Of a DNA stretch of 64,000 bases, positions 1 to 8,763 are shown in pieces. Positions within the stretch are counted from its first letter, which is position 1. Each line of letters opens with the position of its first letter. The notes below the pieces were generated by a model. The model was given only the letters and a program-made list of their open reading frames with translations. It was not told where the DNA came from and ran no database searches. Location: positions 1 through 64,000 of the forward strand of contig CAYSBR010000001.1 in assembly GCA_964429385.1 (NCBI GenBank), written 5' to 3'. The translations under genes and the position numbers were made by a program. The DNA comes from UBA2377 sp964429385 (GTDB taxonomy: Bacteria > Verrucomicrobiota > Verrucomicrobiia > Opitutales > Opitutaceae).

Positions 1-1
1 C

Positions 2-1084
2 AACGAGTCCGGCGCCTCCATCTACTCCGCCAGCGAAGTCGCCCGCGAGGAGTTCCCCGACCATGATCTCACCGTGCGCGGCGCCGTCTCAATCGGCCGC
101 CGGCTCATGGATCCGCTCGCCGAACTCGTGAAACTCGATCCGAAGTCCATCGGCGTCGGCCAGTATCAGCACGACGTGGACCAGTCCGCGCTCAAACGCT
201 CGCTCGACGACACCGTGGTCAGCTCCGTCAACGGCGTGGGCGTCGAACTCAACACCGCCTCGAAGCAACTCCTCAGCTACGTCTCCGGCCTCAACGCCGC
301 CACCGCCGCCACCATCGTCGCCCAGCGCAACGAAAAGGGACCGTTCAAATCGCGCGCCGAACTCCTCGAAGTGCCTCGCCTCGGCCCCAAGGCCTTTGAG
401 CAGGCCGCCGGCTTCCTCCGCATCCGTGACGGCGCCCACCCGCTTGACGCCAGCGCCGTCCACCCGGAACGCTACGCCCTTGTCGAAAAGATGGCCGCCG
501 ATCTCGGCGCCACCGTCGCCGACCTCATGCGCGACGAAAAACTGCGCAAACAGATCAAACTCGAAGCCTACGCCACCGCCGAAGTCGGCCTGCCGACGCT
601 CACCGACATCATGGCCGAACTCGCCAAGCCCGGCCGTGATCCGCGCGAGCAGTTCGAAACCTTCAGCTTCAAGGAAGGCATCAACAAACCCGAGGACCTG
701 ACCCCCGGCATGCGCCTGCCCGGCATCGTGACCAACGTCACCGCCTTCGGCGCCTTCGTGGACATCGGCGTGCATCAGGATGGGCTCGTCCACGTCTCCC
801 AGCTCGCCGACACTTTTGTGAAGGATCCGGCCGAGGTCGTGAAGCCGCAGCAAAAGGTCAGCGTCGTCGTCACCGAAGTGGATCTCGCGCGCAACCGCAT
901 CGCCCTCTCCATGCGCAGCAATCCCGTCATCGGGCCGAAAGCGGACCGCCCACCCGGCGGTGCCCGTCCGCAGGGCGGATCGCGCTCCGGCCGTCCCGGC
1001 GGCACTCCGCCACCCGCGCGCCCCGCCTCCAACCAGCCGCTCGCCGGCGACTGGTTCTCCGCCGCATTAAACAAGAAGCGCTGA
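2..1084 (+). CDS. tex: Tex-family RNA-binding transcription accessory protein, 3' part only
   Basis: The reading frame is open from base 2, so the gene enters from outside the window and about 360 C-terminal residues are visible of a protein usually near 750-800. The first visible residues (NESGASIYSAS, then RGAVSIGRRLMDPLAELVK and SIGVGQYQHD) match the conserved end of the Tex YqgF-like domain. Helix-hairpin-helix segments follow (VNGVGVELNTAS, LLEVPRLGPKAFEQ). An S1 RNA-binding domain then begins near LTPGMRLPGIVTNVTAFGAFVDIG and runs to NRIALSMR. The protein ends in a Gly/Pro/Arg-rich tail. Tex proteins bind nucleic acid and act in transcription and RNA quality control. The identification is firm; only the N-terminal part is missing. 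Confidence 0.96.
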   Translation, partial: NESGASIYSASEVAREEFPDHDLTVRGAVSIGRRLMDPLAELVKLDPKSIGVGQYQHDVDQSALKRSLDDTVVSSVNGVGVELNTASKQLLSYVSGLNAATAATIVAQRNEKGPFKSRAELLEVPRLGPKAFEQAAGFLRIRDGAHPLDASAVHPERYALVEKMAADLGATVADLMRDEKLRKQIKLEAYATAEVGLPTLTDIMAELAKPGRDPREQFETFSFKEGINKPEDLTPGMRLPGIVTNVTAFGAFVDIGVHQDGLVHVSQLADTFVKDPAEVVKPQQKVSVVVTEVDLARNRIALSMRSNPVIGPKADRPPGGARPQGGSRSGRPGGTPPPARPASNQPLAGDWFSAALNKKR

Positions 1085-1110
1085 CCCGAGCAGCCCGCCG
1101 CCCTCTCAAC

Positions 1111-1137
1111 CCAGTGTCACGCGATGCGTGACACTGG
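1111..1137. terminator. Strong hairpin between convergent genes
   Basis: Perfect 12-bp inverted repeat (CCAGTGTCACGC, 3-base loop, then its complement). It lies 26 bases after the tex stop and 11 bases before the stop of the convergent reductase gene, so it could end transcription from both sides. No clear T-run follows on either strand, so intrinsic strength is uncertain. Confidence 0.65.
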
Positions 1138-1148
1138 CCGGGGCGCGC

Positions 1149-2138
1149 TCAATCCCAGATCGGGCGCCAGTTGCGGGGATAATCGGTGACCGCATTGAGC
1201 GCGGTCATCTCCTCCGCCGTCAGCCGGTAACCGGCCGCCCCGAGCGATTCCTGCAGTTGCGCCACGGAATTGGCCCCGATGATGGGCGCCGTCACGAGAG
1301 GATTGCTGAGCAGCCAGGCCAGCGCCGTCTGCGCCACGGTCCGGCCGCGCGCACGACCGACCGCCTCAAGCGCGTCAATCGTTTTGTAGCCCTGCTCGTG
1401 GGCGTAATTTTCCAAAACGTGCCCCGCCCGCGTGCTGTCGGTCTTTTGCCCGCGGCGGTATTTGCCCGTGAGAAAACCCGCCGCGAGCGGTGAATACGGA
1501 ATGACGCCGAGGTTGTAGTCACGGCAGAGCGGACGCGGCTCACGCTCGAAGTCCACTCGCTCCATGAGCGAATACTCCGGCTGGTAGCTGACGAATCGCA
1601 CATAGCCGTGCCGCTCGCTCCGCCAGAGCGCCTCCAGCAGACGCCACGCGGGATAATTGGAGGCGCCGATCCAGCGCACCTTGCCGGCGCGCACGAGTTC
1701 GTCGAGCGCGCCCAGCGTCTCCTCCACCGGCGTGGCCAGATCCACCCAGTGGCACTGGTAGAGATCAATGCAATCCACCTGCAGCCGGCGCAGCGAATCC
1801 TCGCAACAGCGGATGACGCGCTCGCGGCCCAGGCCTTCGCCGCCGGGGCCCTCAGCCATTTTGCCCCGCACCTTGGTTGCAATGACCACCTCGTCCCGAT
1901 TGCCGCGCGCCTTCATCCACCGGCCGATGATCTCCTCGGAAACACCGCCACCGGCCAGCCCGCGCTCTCCCCACGTGGTGTAGATGTCGGCCGTGTCAAT
2001 GAAGTTGCCGCCCGCCGCCACGAAGGCATCCATGATGGCGAAGGAGGCCGCCTCATCCGCCGTCCAGCCAAACTGCATCGTGCCGAGGCACAATTCGGAA
2101 ACCATGAGATCAGAGCCGCCGAGTTTGCGTTGTTCCAT
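1149..2138 (-). CDS. Aldo/keto reductase
   Basis: A 329-residue single-domain TIM-barrel oxidoreductase, normal length for the family. It reduces aldehydes or ketones with NAD(P)H in the cytoplasm; the substrate cannot be read from sequence. The N-terminus (RKLGGSDLMVSELCLGTMQFG) is typical. The expected catalytic tetrad is visible as Asp48, Tyr53, Lys89 and His130 in the contexts NFIDTADIY, ATKV and QCHWVD. The C-terminal part has the family's ALAWLLSNP and PIIGANS signatures. It is followed 51 bases upstream by the transporter gene on the same strand, with which it may share a transcript. Confidence 0.93.
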   Translation of the reverse strand: MEQRKLGGSDLMVSELCLGTMQFGWTADEAASFAIMDAFVAAGGNFIDTADIYTTWGERGLAGGGVSEEIIGRWMKARGNRDEVVIATKVRGKMAEGPGGEGLGRERVIRCCEDSLRRLQVDCIDLYQCHWVDLATPVEETLGALDELVRAGKVRWIGASNYPAWRLLEALWRSERHGYVRFVSYQPEYSLMERVDFEREPRPLCRDYNLGVIPYSPLAAGFLTGKYRRGQKTDSTRAGHVLENYAHEQGYKTIDALEAVGRARGRTVAQTALAWLLSNPLVTAPIIGANSVAQLQESLGAAGYRLTAEEMTALNAVTDYPRNWRPIWD

Positions 2139-2189
2139 GCCGCCAGTGAAAGCCGGCGGCCGCCGGCTTTCAACCCTGGCAAGGAAAAA

Positions 2190-3137
2190 TCAGCCCACCC
2201 AAGCCAGCCCCACCCGCAGCCACAGCGGGATCAACAGGATGCCCGCGACCACGGTCGCCAGCACGACGCGCACTGCGATGAGACCGTGCCCACCGTGATG
2301 CTTGACGATCACGAGGGGCAGGAAACCCGCGGGCATCGCCGCCTGGACCAGAATGACGTGCTTCAACTCGGGCGAAAACGGGCCATAGCGCGCCAGTGCC
2401 AGCATCAGGACCGTCAGCACGCCGAGACGCAGGGCCACCGCGGCAATCGTCGTCCGCGCCTCCACCAATGCCGCCGGTTTCTGAAACAGATGCTCGGCGA
2501 GCACCGCCCCGCTGAGGATGAGCCCGAGCGGAATCGCGCACGCCGCCAGCCCCTGCACCATGCTGGAGATGAAGGCCGGCACCTGCGCCCCGAGGCCGGT
2601 CAGGTTGACGGCCACGGAAATGACCAGCGCCCAGACCGGGGCGCTGAGCACCTTGCGCCAGCCGGTGCGCAATGACTGGCCCGAAAGCACCAGCACGCCG
2701 ACCACCCAGATCGCCACCTCACAGCCGACATTATGCACAAAGAGGACACCCAGCGCCTCGCGCCCGAAGAGCCGCTCGACCACCGGCACGGTGATGTAGG
2801 CGTAGTTGTAGATGCCCACCATGAAGGCGAAGGTGCGCAAGCCGGTGCCGACCGTATAGCCAAGCGCCCGCGCCGCGTAGTAACAGACCGCAATCCCCAG
2901 CACCATCGTGCCGAAACCGACCAGCGGCGCCCAGCCGAGGTTGCCCGGGTCGCGCAGCGCCGGGTTGTTGTGCACGTTCTCAAAGATGATGCACGGGTAG
3001 AGCACATTGACCACGATGCGCAGCAGGCTCTCATCCGCTGCCGCCGTGAGCACCTGCGTCCGCCGCAGCGCCACTCCGACCGCCATCACACCGAAGACCG
3101 GCAGGATCAACCCGAGCAGTTGCAGGTAGGTGGGCAT
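2190..3137 (-). CDS. AEC-family (auxin efflux carrier-like) permease
   Basis: A 315-residue inner-membrane protein with about ten hydrophobic segments. The arrangement is that of AEC carriers: two five-helix halves and polar residues in helix breaks (VLYPCIIFENV, YNYAYITVPVVE, IPLGLILSGA, AAMPAGFLPLVI). Bacterial members move carboxylates or other organic anions; this one's substrate is unknown. It lies 12 bases downstream of the flavoprotein gene and 51 bases upstream of the aldo/keto reductase on the same strand, so the three may form one transcription unit. No fusion or truncation is apparent. Confidence 0.9.
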   Translation of the reverse strand: MPTYLQLLGLILPVFGVMAVGVALRRTQVLTAAADESLLRIVVNVLYPCIIFENVHNNPALRDPGNLGWAPLVGFGTMVLGIAVCYYAARALGYTVGTGLRTFAFMVGIYNYAYITVPVVERLFGREALGVLFVHNVGCEVAIWVVGVLVLSGQSLRTGWRKVLSAPVWALVISVAVNLTGLGAQVPAFISSMVQGLAACAIPLGLILSGAVLAEHLFQKPAALVEARTTIAAVALRLGVLTVLMLALARYGPFSPELKHVILVQAAMPAGFLPLVIVKHHGGHGLIAVRVVLATVVAGILLIPLWLRVGLAWVG

Positions 3138-3149
3138 GCAGCCACCAGC

Positions 3150-4391
3150 TCAACCGGCCATCGCCAGTCCGGCAAGCCGGCCCGTGGTCCAGGCCGCCTG
3201 AAAGTTGAAACCGCCGGTGATGCCGTCGAGGTCGAGCACCTCGCCGGCGAAATGCAGACCGGGGCAGACCTTGCTCTCCATCGTCTTGAAATCGACCTCG
3301 CTCAGCCGCACACCGCCGCAGGTCACGAACTCCTCCTTGTTCAGGCTCTTGCCAACCACCGTGAACTCCGCCGCGGTGAGCCGGGCGGCAAACATCCCCA
3401 GGGTCGTGTTGCCCACGCCGGCCCATTGCAGCCCGGGATCGATGCCGGCCATCGTCAGCTGCCGCTCCCAGAACCGCGCGGGCAGCCCGAGCGGATTCCA
3501 GGTGCCGAGCTGCTTGCGGGGCTGCCGCGCACGCACCCCGGCCAACACCTGGATCAGCGACTCCCGCATATGCGGCTCCACGAAATTCACGCGCAAGGGA
3601 AACTCATAATTCAGCGTCGCCAGTTCGCGCGCCCCCCAGGCGGAAAGCTTCAGGATCGCCGGACCGCTCAGCCCCCAATGGGTGATCAGCATCGGGCCGC
3701 TCTCCTTCAGTTTCGTGCCGGGCACACTGACCGCCACCTGCTCGATTGAGATGCCGGACAATCCATCCAGCCTCCGATCATCAATATGAAACGTGAACAG
3801 CGAGGGCACCGTCGGTTCGACCGTGTGGCCCAGGGCCGTGGCGATGGTGAGCCCCGCCGACGCGCGGTTGCCACCCGTGGCGATCAGGAGGCGGTCGCAA
3901 CTCGCCGTCGTGTCATCCGTAAACGTGACATGGAACAACGGCGGAGCCGACGAACCCGCGCCGCGCCCCTCCACTTTGCGCACCCCCAAGCTTGTGCGCA
4001 CCGCGACGCCGGCCCGCGCCGCGGCGGCCGCGAGACAGTCCACAATCGTCGCCGAATCATCGGTGACCGGAAACATCCGCCCGTCGCCCTCGGTCTTCAG
4101 CTCAATCCCGCGCGCGGCAAACCACGCGATCGTGTCGCGCGGTCCCCAGCGGTGGAACGCCCCGAGCAGCTCACGCCCGCCGCGCGGGTAGCGCTTCACC
4201 AGCTCGCGCGGCTCGAAACAGGCATGCGTCACATTGCAGCGTCCGCCCCCGGAGATGCGCACCTTGGCCAGCGGATGGGCCGTGGCCTCATACAACGTCA
4301 CCTGCGCGGCCGGGTTCTCCTCCGCACAGGCAATCGCGGCAAAGAACCCCGCCGCGCCGCCACCAACGACGATCACCCGGGGGTTGTTCAT
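3150..4391 (-). CDS. BaiN/HI0933-type FAD-dependent oxidoreductase
   Basis: A 413-residue flavoprotein. The N-terminal dinucleotide-binding motif is VIVVGGGAAGFFAAIACAEE. ISGGGRCNVTH, ALGHTVEPTVPSLFTF, ITHWGLSGPAILKLS and the C-terminal FAGEVLDLDGITGGFNFQ are all hallmarks of the HI0933/YhiN/BaiN family. The family binds FAD and NAD(P)H; most members have no assigned physiological substrate. I chose the ATG at 4391 because it places the nucleotide-binding strand at the N-terminus; an in-frame upstream start would add 21 residues unlike the family. It heads a leftward group with the AEC permease and aldo/keto reductase. Confidence 0.93.
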   Translation of the reverse strand: MNNPRVIVVGGGAAGFFAAIACAEENPAAQVTLYEATAHPLAKVRISGGGRCNVTHACFEPRELVKRYPRGGRELLGAFHRWGPRDTIAWFAARGIELKTEGDGRMFPVTDDSATIVDCLAAAAARAGVAVRTSLGVRKVEGRGAGSSAPPLFHVTFTDDTTASCDRLLIATGGNRASAGLTIATALGHTVEPTVPSLFTFHIDDRRLDGLSGISIEQVAVSVPGTKLKESGPMLITHWGLSGPAILKLSAWGARELATLNYEFPLRVNFVEPHMRESLIQVLAGVRARQPRKQLGTWNPLGLPARFWERQLTMAGIDPGLQWAGVGNTTLGMFAARLTAAEFTVVGKSLNKEEFVTCGGVRLSEVDFKTMESKVCPGLHFAGEVLDLDGITGGFNFQAAWTTGRLAGLAMAG

Positions 4392-4493
4392 CTCCGCAGC
4401 GTGCCCGCCCCGCCCCGCGCGCCGCAACCAAAACCCGGCCCAGGGTTCGTCCAAGGGCTAGACGCGTGACTGGCGCAGGCTTAGCTTCCGGGC

Positions 4494-4865
4494 GTGACCT
4501 TTGCCGCACTCTCCGCCCTCGCCGAAAAGACCGTCGCCGCCACCCAGCGGAAGCTGCCGCCCTCAATCCGGACGGTGGCCCGGGGCGTGCCGGTGCATTT
4601 CGAGGCGATCCCGGCCGACGACGTTCTCGCCGAAGGCTTCGAGCCCGACATCCTCGGGCTGTTCACCGGCAACGCCCACGGCACCGATATCACGCAAAGC
4701 CACCCCGCCCCGCCGCAAATTCTCCTCTACCTCGAAAACCTGTGGGATTTCGCCGAAGGCGACCCGGAAATCTTCAGTGAAGAGGTGCGCCTGACGTACC
4801 TGCACGAGCTGGGGCATTACCTCGGCTGGGATGAGGACGAAGTTGCCGCCCGTGGGCTGGATTGA
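4494..4865 (+). CDS. Minimal zincin-type metallopeptidase
   Basis: A 123-residue protein with a GTG start. It carries HELGHYLGWDEDE near the C-terminus: His104, Glu105 and His108 form HExxH, with acidic residues behind it. Size and motif position match the small 'Zincin_1' metallopeptidase family of soluble one-domain proteins whose substrates are mostly unknown. No signal peptide is visible. It is divergent from the flavoprotein gene and is followed by the SYLF-domain gene after 79 bases. Activity as a peptidase is inferred from the zinc motif. Confidence 0.85.
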   Translation: MTFAALSALAEKTVAATQRKLPPSIRTVARGVPVHFEAIPADDVLAEGFEPDILGLFTGNAHGTDITQSHPAPPQILLYLENLWDFAEGDPEIFSEEVRLTYLHELGHYLGWDEDEVAARGLD

Positions 4866-4944
4866 CCGGAACCCTCCGCAATCGGCGCTTTCCAAGCCCC
4901 CTTGGCCTTGCTTTAGTATCGGGCCAGTTCATCCGCGTCTCTTC

Positions 4945-5622
4945 ATGAAAAAACTTCTGACCCTTTCCTTCCTGGCCGTCATGCTGGCCGGCAGCGCTGT
5001 GTCCGCGGCTTCGTTCCGCGACTCCGTCGAGCGCATCGAGTCCTGTGAAGCCATCCTGCGCGAATTCATGGCGGATCCCGCCACCGCCATCCCGGCCGAG
5101 GTGCTGCAACGCGCCCGCGGCCTGGTGATCGTCAATCAGGCCCGCGGCGGCTTTATCATCGGCATCAAGGACGGCTACGCCACCCTCATGGTGCGCCGCT
5201 CCGACAACACCTGGAGCCTCCCCGTGCTGATGAATGCCGGCGAAGGCGGCATCGGCCTGCAGGCCGGTTTCACGCGCATCGAAACCATCTACGTGCTCAT
5301 GGACGACGAGACCCCGCGGCTCTTCTTCAAGAACCGTTTCCGCACCGGTGTGGACGCCAAGGCCGTGGCCGGCCCGCGGGTGGCCGAGCGCGAGCATCTG
5401 ACCGACGACCTGCTTTCGACGCCCGTGCTGGTGTACAGCAAGAACCGGGGCCTCTACGCCGGCGTTTCCATCAAGAGCGGCTACATCACCCGCGACGATG
5501 AAGCCACCCGCATCCTCTACGCCACGCAGTTCACGATGCCGGAGATCCTTTACAGCAACTGGGTGCAGGCTCCGGCGGAAGTGCAGCCGTTGATGCAGTT
5601 CGTGCAGCAGATCACGCCCTGA
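4945..5622 (+). CDS. Secreted SYLF/Ysc84-type lipid-binding protein
   Basis: The 225-residue product starts with a clear signal peptide (MKKLLTLSFLAVMLAGSAVSAA). It continues as a SYLF domain: ARGLVIVNQARGGFIIGIKDGYATLMVR, then WSLPVLMNAGEGGIGLQAGF, and YSKNRGLYAGVSIKSGYI near the end. The domain is known from eukaryotic SH3YL1/Ysc84, where it binds phosphoinositides. The bacterial versions are exported proteins of unclear role, likely periplasmic. The ATG at 4945 was chosen for the signal peptide; an upstream in-frame ATG would add 38 residues of non-signal character. Confidence 0.9.
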   Translation: MKKLLTLSFLAVMLAGSAVSAASFRDSVERIESCEAILREFMADPATAIPAEVLQRARGLVIVNQARGGFIIGIKDGYATLMVRRSDNTWSLPVLMNAGEGGIGLQAGFTRIETIYVLMDDETPRLFFKNRFRTGVDAKAVAGPRVAEREHLTDDLLSTPVLVYSKNRGLYAGVSIKSGYITRDDEATRILYATQFTMPEILYSNWVQAPAEVQPLMQFVQQITP

Positions 5623-5659
5623 ACCCGCGGTCCGACGGCCTTTTTACCCGCTGACTGAC

Positions 5660-5899
5660 GTGGACCCGGCATCATCCGCTACGCCACCCCCGCCACCCCG
5701 CCGTCCGGCCACGCTCTACGCGGGCCTGCTGACGGCGTTCGGGTTCATCCTGTTCGGCGCCGGGGCGGTGGCCGGCCTGGCTTCGGATGGGCCTCCCGCC
5801 GAAGCGGTCGTGGCCGGCATTGCCGCCTGGCAGATCGCCGTGGCCGGGTTTCTTGGCACGCTCGGCGGCGCCCTCTGGCTGCTGGGGCTGGCGAAATAG
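5660..5899 (+). CDS. Small two-helix membrane protein, unknown
   Basis: A 79-residue reading frame with a GTG start, a proline-rich N-terminus and two hydrophobic segments (about residues 19-42 and 50-77) separated by a short Gly/Ala hinge. It reads as a helical-hairpin inner-membrane protein. I do not recognise the family. It lies 37 bases after the SYLF gene and converges on pncC with a 5-base gap. Codon use matches the neighbours. Confidence 0.6.
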   Translation: MDPASSATPPPPPRRPATLYAGLLTAFGFILFGAGAVAGLASDGPPAEAVVAGIAAWQIAVAGFLGTLGGALWLLGLAK

Positions 5900-5904
5900 C
5901 CGGC

Positions 5905-6405
5905 TCAACGCCCGGCTTCACGCAACCAGGCGACCAAGCCTTCAAGGGCCGCCTGCGCCACGGCCTCCTGCACCGCCACCCGCGCCAAACCGGGGCACTC
6001 CACTCGCGCCTCCCGCAGCCACACCTCGCCGGCAGGCTGCCGCCAAGCCACCGCCCACCACGCATAGGGCACGGCCACCTTGTTCTCCGCCGAAGGTTCG
6101 GCATAGCCGGTCGTGGCCACCGCCAGATCGCTGCCAAACAACCGGCAGGCACCGCGCGCCATCTCCCCGGCCACCGCCGCCGAGACACAGTTCACCGCCT
6201 CGGCCGCCACCCGGTCCACGCCCAGATGCCGGACCTTTTGCTCCAGTGTGTACGCGGTGAGCCCGCCGAGAAAATACGCCGAGGATCCCGAGACCGCAGC
6301 GACCCGCGCCTGCACCCGCCCGGCGGTCAGACTTTCCGCCGCAGCCAGCGTGAGGGCCGGCGCACGCGACAACAGCACTTTCAATTCCTCGGCAACCGGG
6401 ATCAT
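5905..6405 (-). CDS. pncC: PncC/CinA C-terminal-type nicotinamide-nucleotide amidohydrolase
   Basis: A 166-residue stand-alone CinA C-terminal domain. The family deamidates nicotinamide mononucleotide to nicotinate mononucleotide in NAD salvage. The signature AAESLTAGRVQARVAAVSGSS is present, with the catalytic serine in AES. GGLTAYTLEQKVRHLGV supplies the conserved Tyr and Lys. VATTGYAEPSAEN corresponds to the usual 'TGxAGP' segment but has Tyr-Ala-Glu-Pro instead. The start at 6405 gives normal domain length; a longer in-frame start would add 12 residues. It is last in the leftward exoIII-SET-phosphoesterase-pncC group. Confidence 0.86.
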   Translation of the reverse strand: MIPVAEELKVLLSRAPALTLAAAESLTAGRVQARVAAVSGSSAYFLGGLTAYTLEQKVRHLGVDRVAAEAVNCVSAAVAGEMARGACRLFGSDLAVATTGYAEPSAENKVAVPYAWWAVAWRQPAGEVWLREARVECPGLARVAVQEAVAQAALEGLVAWLREAGR

Positions 6406-6453
6406 CCCTCTGCTCCTGCCAGCCGCCCGGGCAACCCGCAAGCCATCTCAACC

Positions 6454-7422
6454 TCACCGCCGCGGCGGCAGCTTCGGCAGAGGATTGCCCGGCACGATCA
6501 GCGGGCCCGGGGCGAAGACCGCTTCGGAAGCCGGATCCACCAGAACCACGACTCCGTGGATATCCCGCGCGCCGAACGTCTCCAACCGCGTGAGGTTGGG
6601 AATCCGCTCCGTGTCATGGGCCACCGCCACCTGTTGTTCATGACGGTGGTGATGCTCGTCGGCATGCACCAGCAACACGGGCCGGCCAAAGGCGCGCACC
6701 TCCTCCTCGAATGCGCGGAGAAAAGCCTCAAACCCGGGCAGGAATCCCTGGACATTCCAGACATAACCAAACGGCTGCGCCTGGATGAAGATCGCCACCC
6801 CGGGAGCGTCCGTCGCCCGGGCTTCGGCAAAGACCGCGCGCAACCAGACGATGTTGGCCGCATCCCGCGCCTCAAACTCCGCCACGGCTCCGGGAATCTC
6901 CGGCTGCCGGTTGTTGTAGCTGCCGACCACATGGATCGTGGCAAAGACCACGCCCTGCACGGACCAACGCGCATTTTCAACATAGGTTTCATAGCCGGGC
7001 ATCCGCCGCTGGGTGATGAGATCCATCGGCCGCGCGCCCCGGCTTCGTTCTTCGGAGAAAAACAGTTCTCTCAACCTGGCCAGCCGCTCCTGTGGCTCAT
7101 AACCGCCCACCGCAGGCCGGTGCGCATCCGTCCACTCGTTGTCGCCCGGGGTATAGATCACGGGATGATTGAAGCGGTCGAACCAGTCGCGCACCGCCAG
7201 ATAGCGCTCGTCACTCGCCAGCTCACCCCCGCTGTGGATATCACCGCAGTGCACGGTGAATGCCGGCGCCAGCCGGTTGATCTCGGCCGTGAGCCGGGCC
7301 GTGCGCGCCTCGACATCCGGCACGTAATGGTAAGGCAAGCAGCCCACGGCGGCGAAGGTGAAGCTCTCCGCCACCGCACGCACGGACAGCCACGGCAGCA
7401 GGCAAACCAGGATGAAGCGCAT
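6454..7422 (-). CDS. Exported metallophosphoesterase-like protein
   Basis: A 322-residue protein with a probable signal peptide (residues 1-19). Calcineurin-like phosphoesterase motifs are partly visible: VHCGDIHSGG (Gly60-Asp61) and YTPGDNEW (Gly93-Asp94-Asn95-Glu96). The first DxH metal motif is replaced by VGCLPYHY. The usual C-terminal GHxH is absent, with a His-rich VHADEHHHRHEQQ (from residue 253) roughly where it should be. It may be a divergent phosphoesterase or a metal-binding relative without full activity. It sits 52 bases downstream of the SET gene and 48 bases before pncC on the same strand. Confidence 0.72.
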   Translation of the reverse strand: MRFILVCLLPWLSVRAVAESFTFAAVGCLPYHYVPDVEARTARLTAEINRLAPAFTVHCGDIHSGGELASDERYLAVRDWFDRFNHPVIYTPGDNEWTDAHRPAVGGYEPQERLARLRELFFSEERSRGARPMDLITQRRMPGYETYVENARWSVQGVVFATIHVVGSYNNRQPEIPGAVAEFEARDAANIVWLRAVFAEARATDAPGVAIFIQAQPFGYVWNVQGFLPGFEAFLRAFEEEVRAFGRPVLLVHADEHHHRHEQQVAVAHDTERIPNLTRLETFGARDIHGVVVLVDPASEAVFAPGPLIVPGNPLPKLPPRR

Positions 7423-7474
7423 GGCGTGGAACTAGGCGATGCAGCCGCGCAGGGGAAATCCCGTTTTGTTACAA

Positions 7475-8008
7475 TCAGCCGGCGGCGCGCGCCTTCGACT
7501 CGTGCGCCAGCGCACGGCGCACCCGCCAGCGGTGTTTATGATGCACGATGTAGCCGACGCACTTTTTCGTCCGGCAAAGACAGGGGTGCAGCCGCCAGTC
7601 TTCGAAGTCGAAGCCGTAGTCGTAGGTGAGTTCCTCGCCCTCGGCGATATCCCGCGCCGCGATGATCCAGACCCGGCCGCGGATAATGTCGGTCTCGCAA
7701 TTGCCATCACACGAGTGGTTGATCAGCCGCGCGGTGTTCCAGCTCACGTCGCCGTCGAGGTCGTGGCGCTGGTTGAGCTCGAACACATACACGCAGCCAT
7801 CGCGGCCGGCGTCACGCTGCGCCAGCCGCTTCTGCTCCCGCCGCAAGGCCTCGGCCTTGGTGATGCGCTCCCCGACATACTCGATCACGCGCGTGCCCGA
7901 GAGGATGGGCTTCGCCGCGTAGAGACCGCCGCCATGAATTTTCGACCGTCCGCGCCGGACCCATTCCGAAGTCACAGGCGCGGGTTTGAGGGTGGTTTGC
8001 TTTGCCAT
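7475..8008 (-). CDS. Bacterial SET-domain protein methyltransferase
   Basis: A 177-residue SET-domain protein. The N-terminal part has SKIHGGGLYAAKPILSGTRVIEYVGE. The SAM/active-site core is LINHSCDGNCE (Asn97-His98-Ser99-Cys100) followed by EGEELTYDYGFD with the catalytic Tyr. A post-SET-like zinc cluster follows (CLCRTKKC, residues 143-150). It should methylate lysines on a protein, but the target is unknown. The chosen ATG overlaps the exoIII stop by one base (TAATG), which indicates translational coupling. The last 25 residues are basic and may bind nucleic acid. Confidence 0.87.
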   Translation of the reverse strand: MAKQTTLKPAPVTSEWVRRGRSKIHGGGLYAAKPILSGTRVIEYVGERITKAEALRREQKRLAQRDAGRDGCVYVFELNQRHDLDGDVSWNTARLINHSCDGNCETDIIRGRVWIIAARDIAEGEELTYDYGFDFEDWRLHPCLCRTKKCVGYIVHHKHRWRVRRALAHESKARAAG

Positions 8009-8763
8009 TATTTCAATTCCAGTCCGACAGGGCAATGGTCGCTGCCCGGCACCTGCCGCTCGATCCAGGCCCGCTTGAGCCGGGGTTGCAGCACGGATGA
8101 GGCCATCACGTAGTCGATGCGCCAACCGACATTATTGGCCCGGGCGTTGGCGCGGTAGGTCCACCAGCTGTAGTGCCCCGGCCCTTTTTCGAAATGCCGG
8201 AAAGTATCCACGAAGCCCGCCGCCAGATAATCGCGAAAGCCCGCGCGCTCCTCGTCGGAAAAACCGGGGTTGCCGACATTCTCCTTTGGCCGGGCGAGAT
8301 CAATCTCCTCATGCGCCACGTTGAGATCGCCGCAGAAGAGGACGGGCTTTTTCTTCTCCAGCTTGCGCGCATGGGCCAGCAGGGCGCGGTCCCACTCCTG
8401 ACGAAAGCCGATCCGCACCAACTCGGGCTGCGCATTGGGCACGTAAACCCCGACCACGTAGCAATCGTCGAACTCGGCCGTGATCGCGCGCCCCTCCGCA
8501 TCATGCGCGGGTGAGCCGAGCCCCAGCACGACATCGAGAGGCTTGCGCCGGGTAAAGAGCGCGGTGCCGCTGTAACCCTTTTTCTGCGCCGGATTCCAGA
8601 CCAGTTCGTAGCCCTTTGGCCAGGCCACGCCCTGCACGTCGCCCGGCGTCGCTTTGACCTCCTGCAGGCAGATAACATCGGCCTGGCTGGCGTTCATCCA
8701 GTCGAGCAGACCCTTGCCGAGAGCGGCGCGCACGCCGTTGACGTTCCACGAAAGCAATTTCAC
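8008..8763 (-). CDS. Exodeoxyribonuclease III / AP endonuclease family
   Basis: A 251-residue Xth/ExoA-type nuclease for base-excision repair. Family residues are in order: LLSWNVNGVRA, CLQEVKA (catalytic Glu), YSGTALFTR, FCGDLNVAHEEIDLARPK, WRIDYVMAS and SDHCPVGLEL at the C-terminus. The GTG at 8763 places the conserved strand directly at the N-terminus, as in homologues. In-frame ATGs further upstream would add up to 43 residues with no family match. The gene is coupled to the downstream SET gene. Confidence 0.9.
   Translation of the reverse strand: MKLLSWNVNGVRAALGKGLLDWMNASQADVICLQEVKATPGDVQGVAWPKGYELVWNPAQKKGYSGTALFTRRKPLDVVLGLGSPAHDAEGRAITAEFDDCYVVGVYVPNAQPELVRIGFRQEWDRALLAHARKLEKKKPVLFCGDLNVAHEEIDLARPKENVGNPGFSDEERAGFRDYLAAGFVDTFRHFEKGPGHYSWWTYRANARANNVGWRIDYVMASSVLQPRLKRAWIERQVPGSDHCPVGLELK

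Noticed and set aside
89..853. Long minus-strand open frame within tex (254 codons)
   Set aside because: It is antisense to a clear Tex sequence and has the Gly/His/Val-rich composition typical of the reverse of high-G+C genes.
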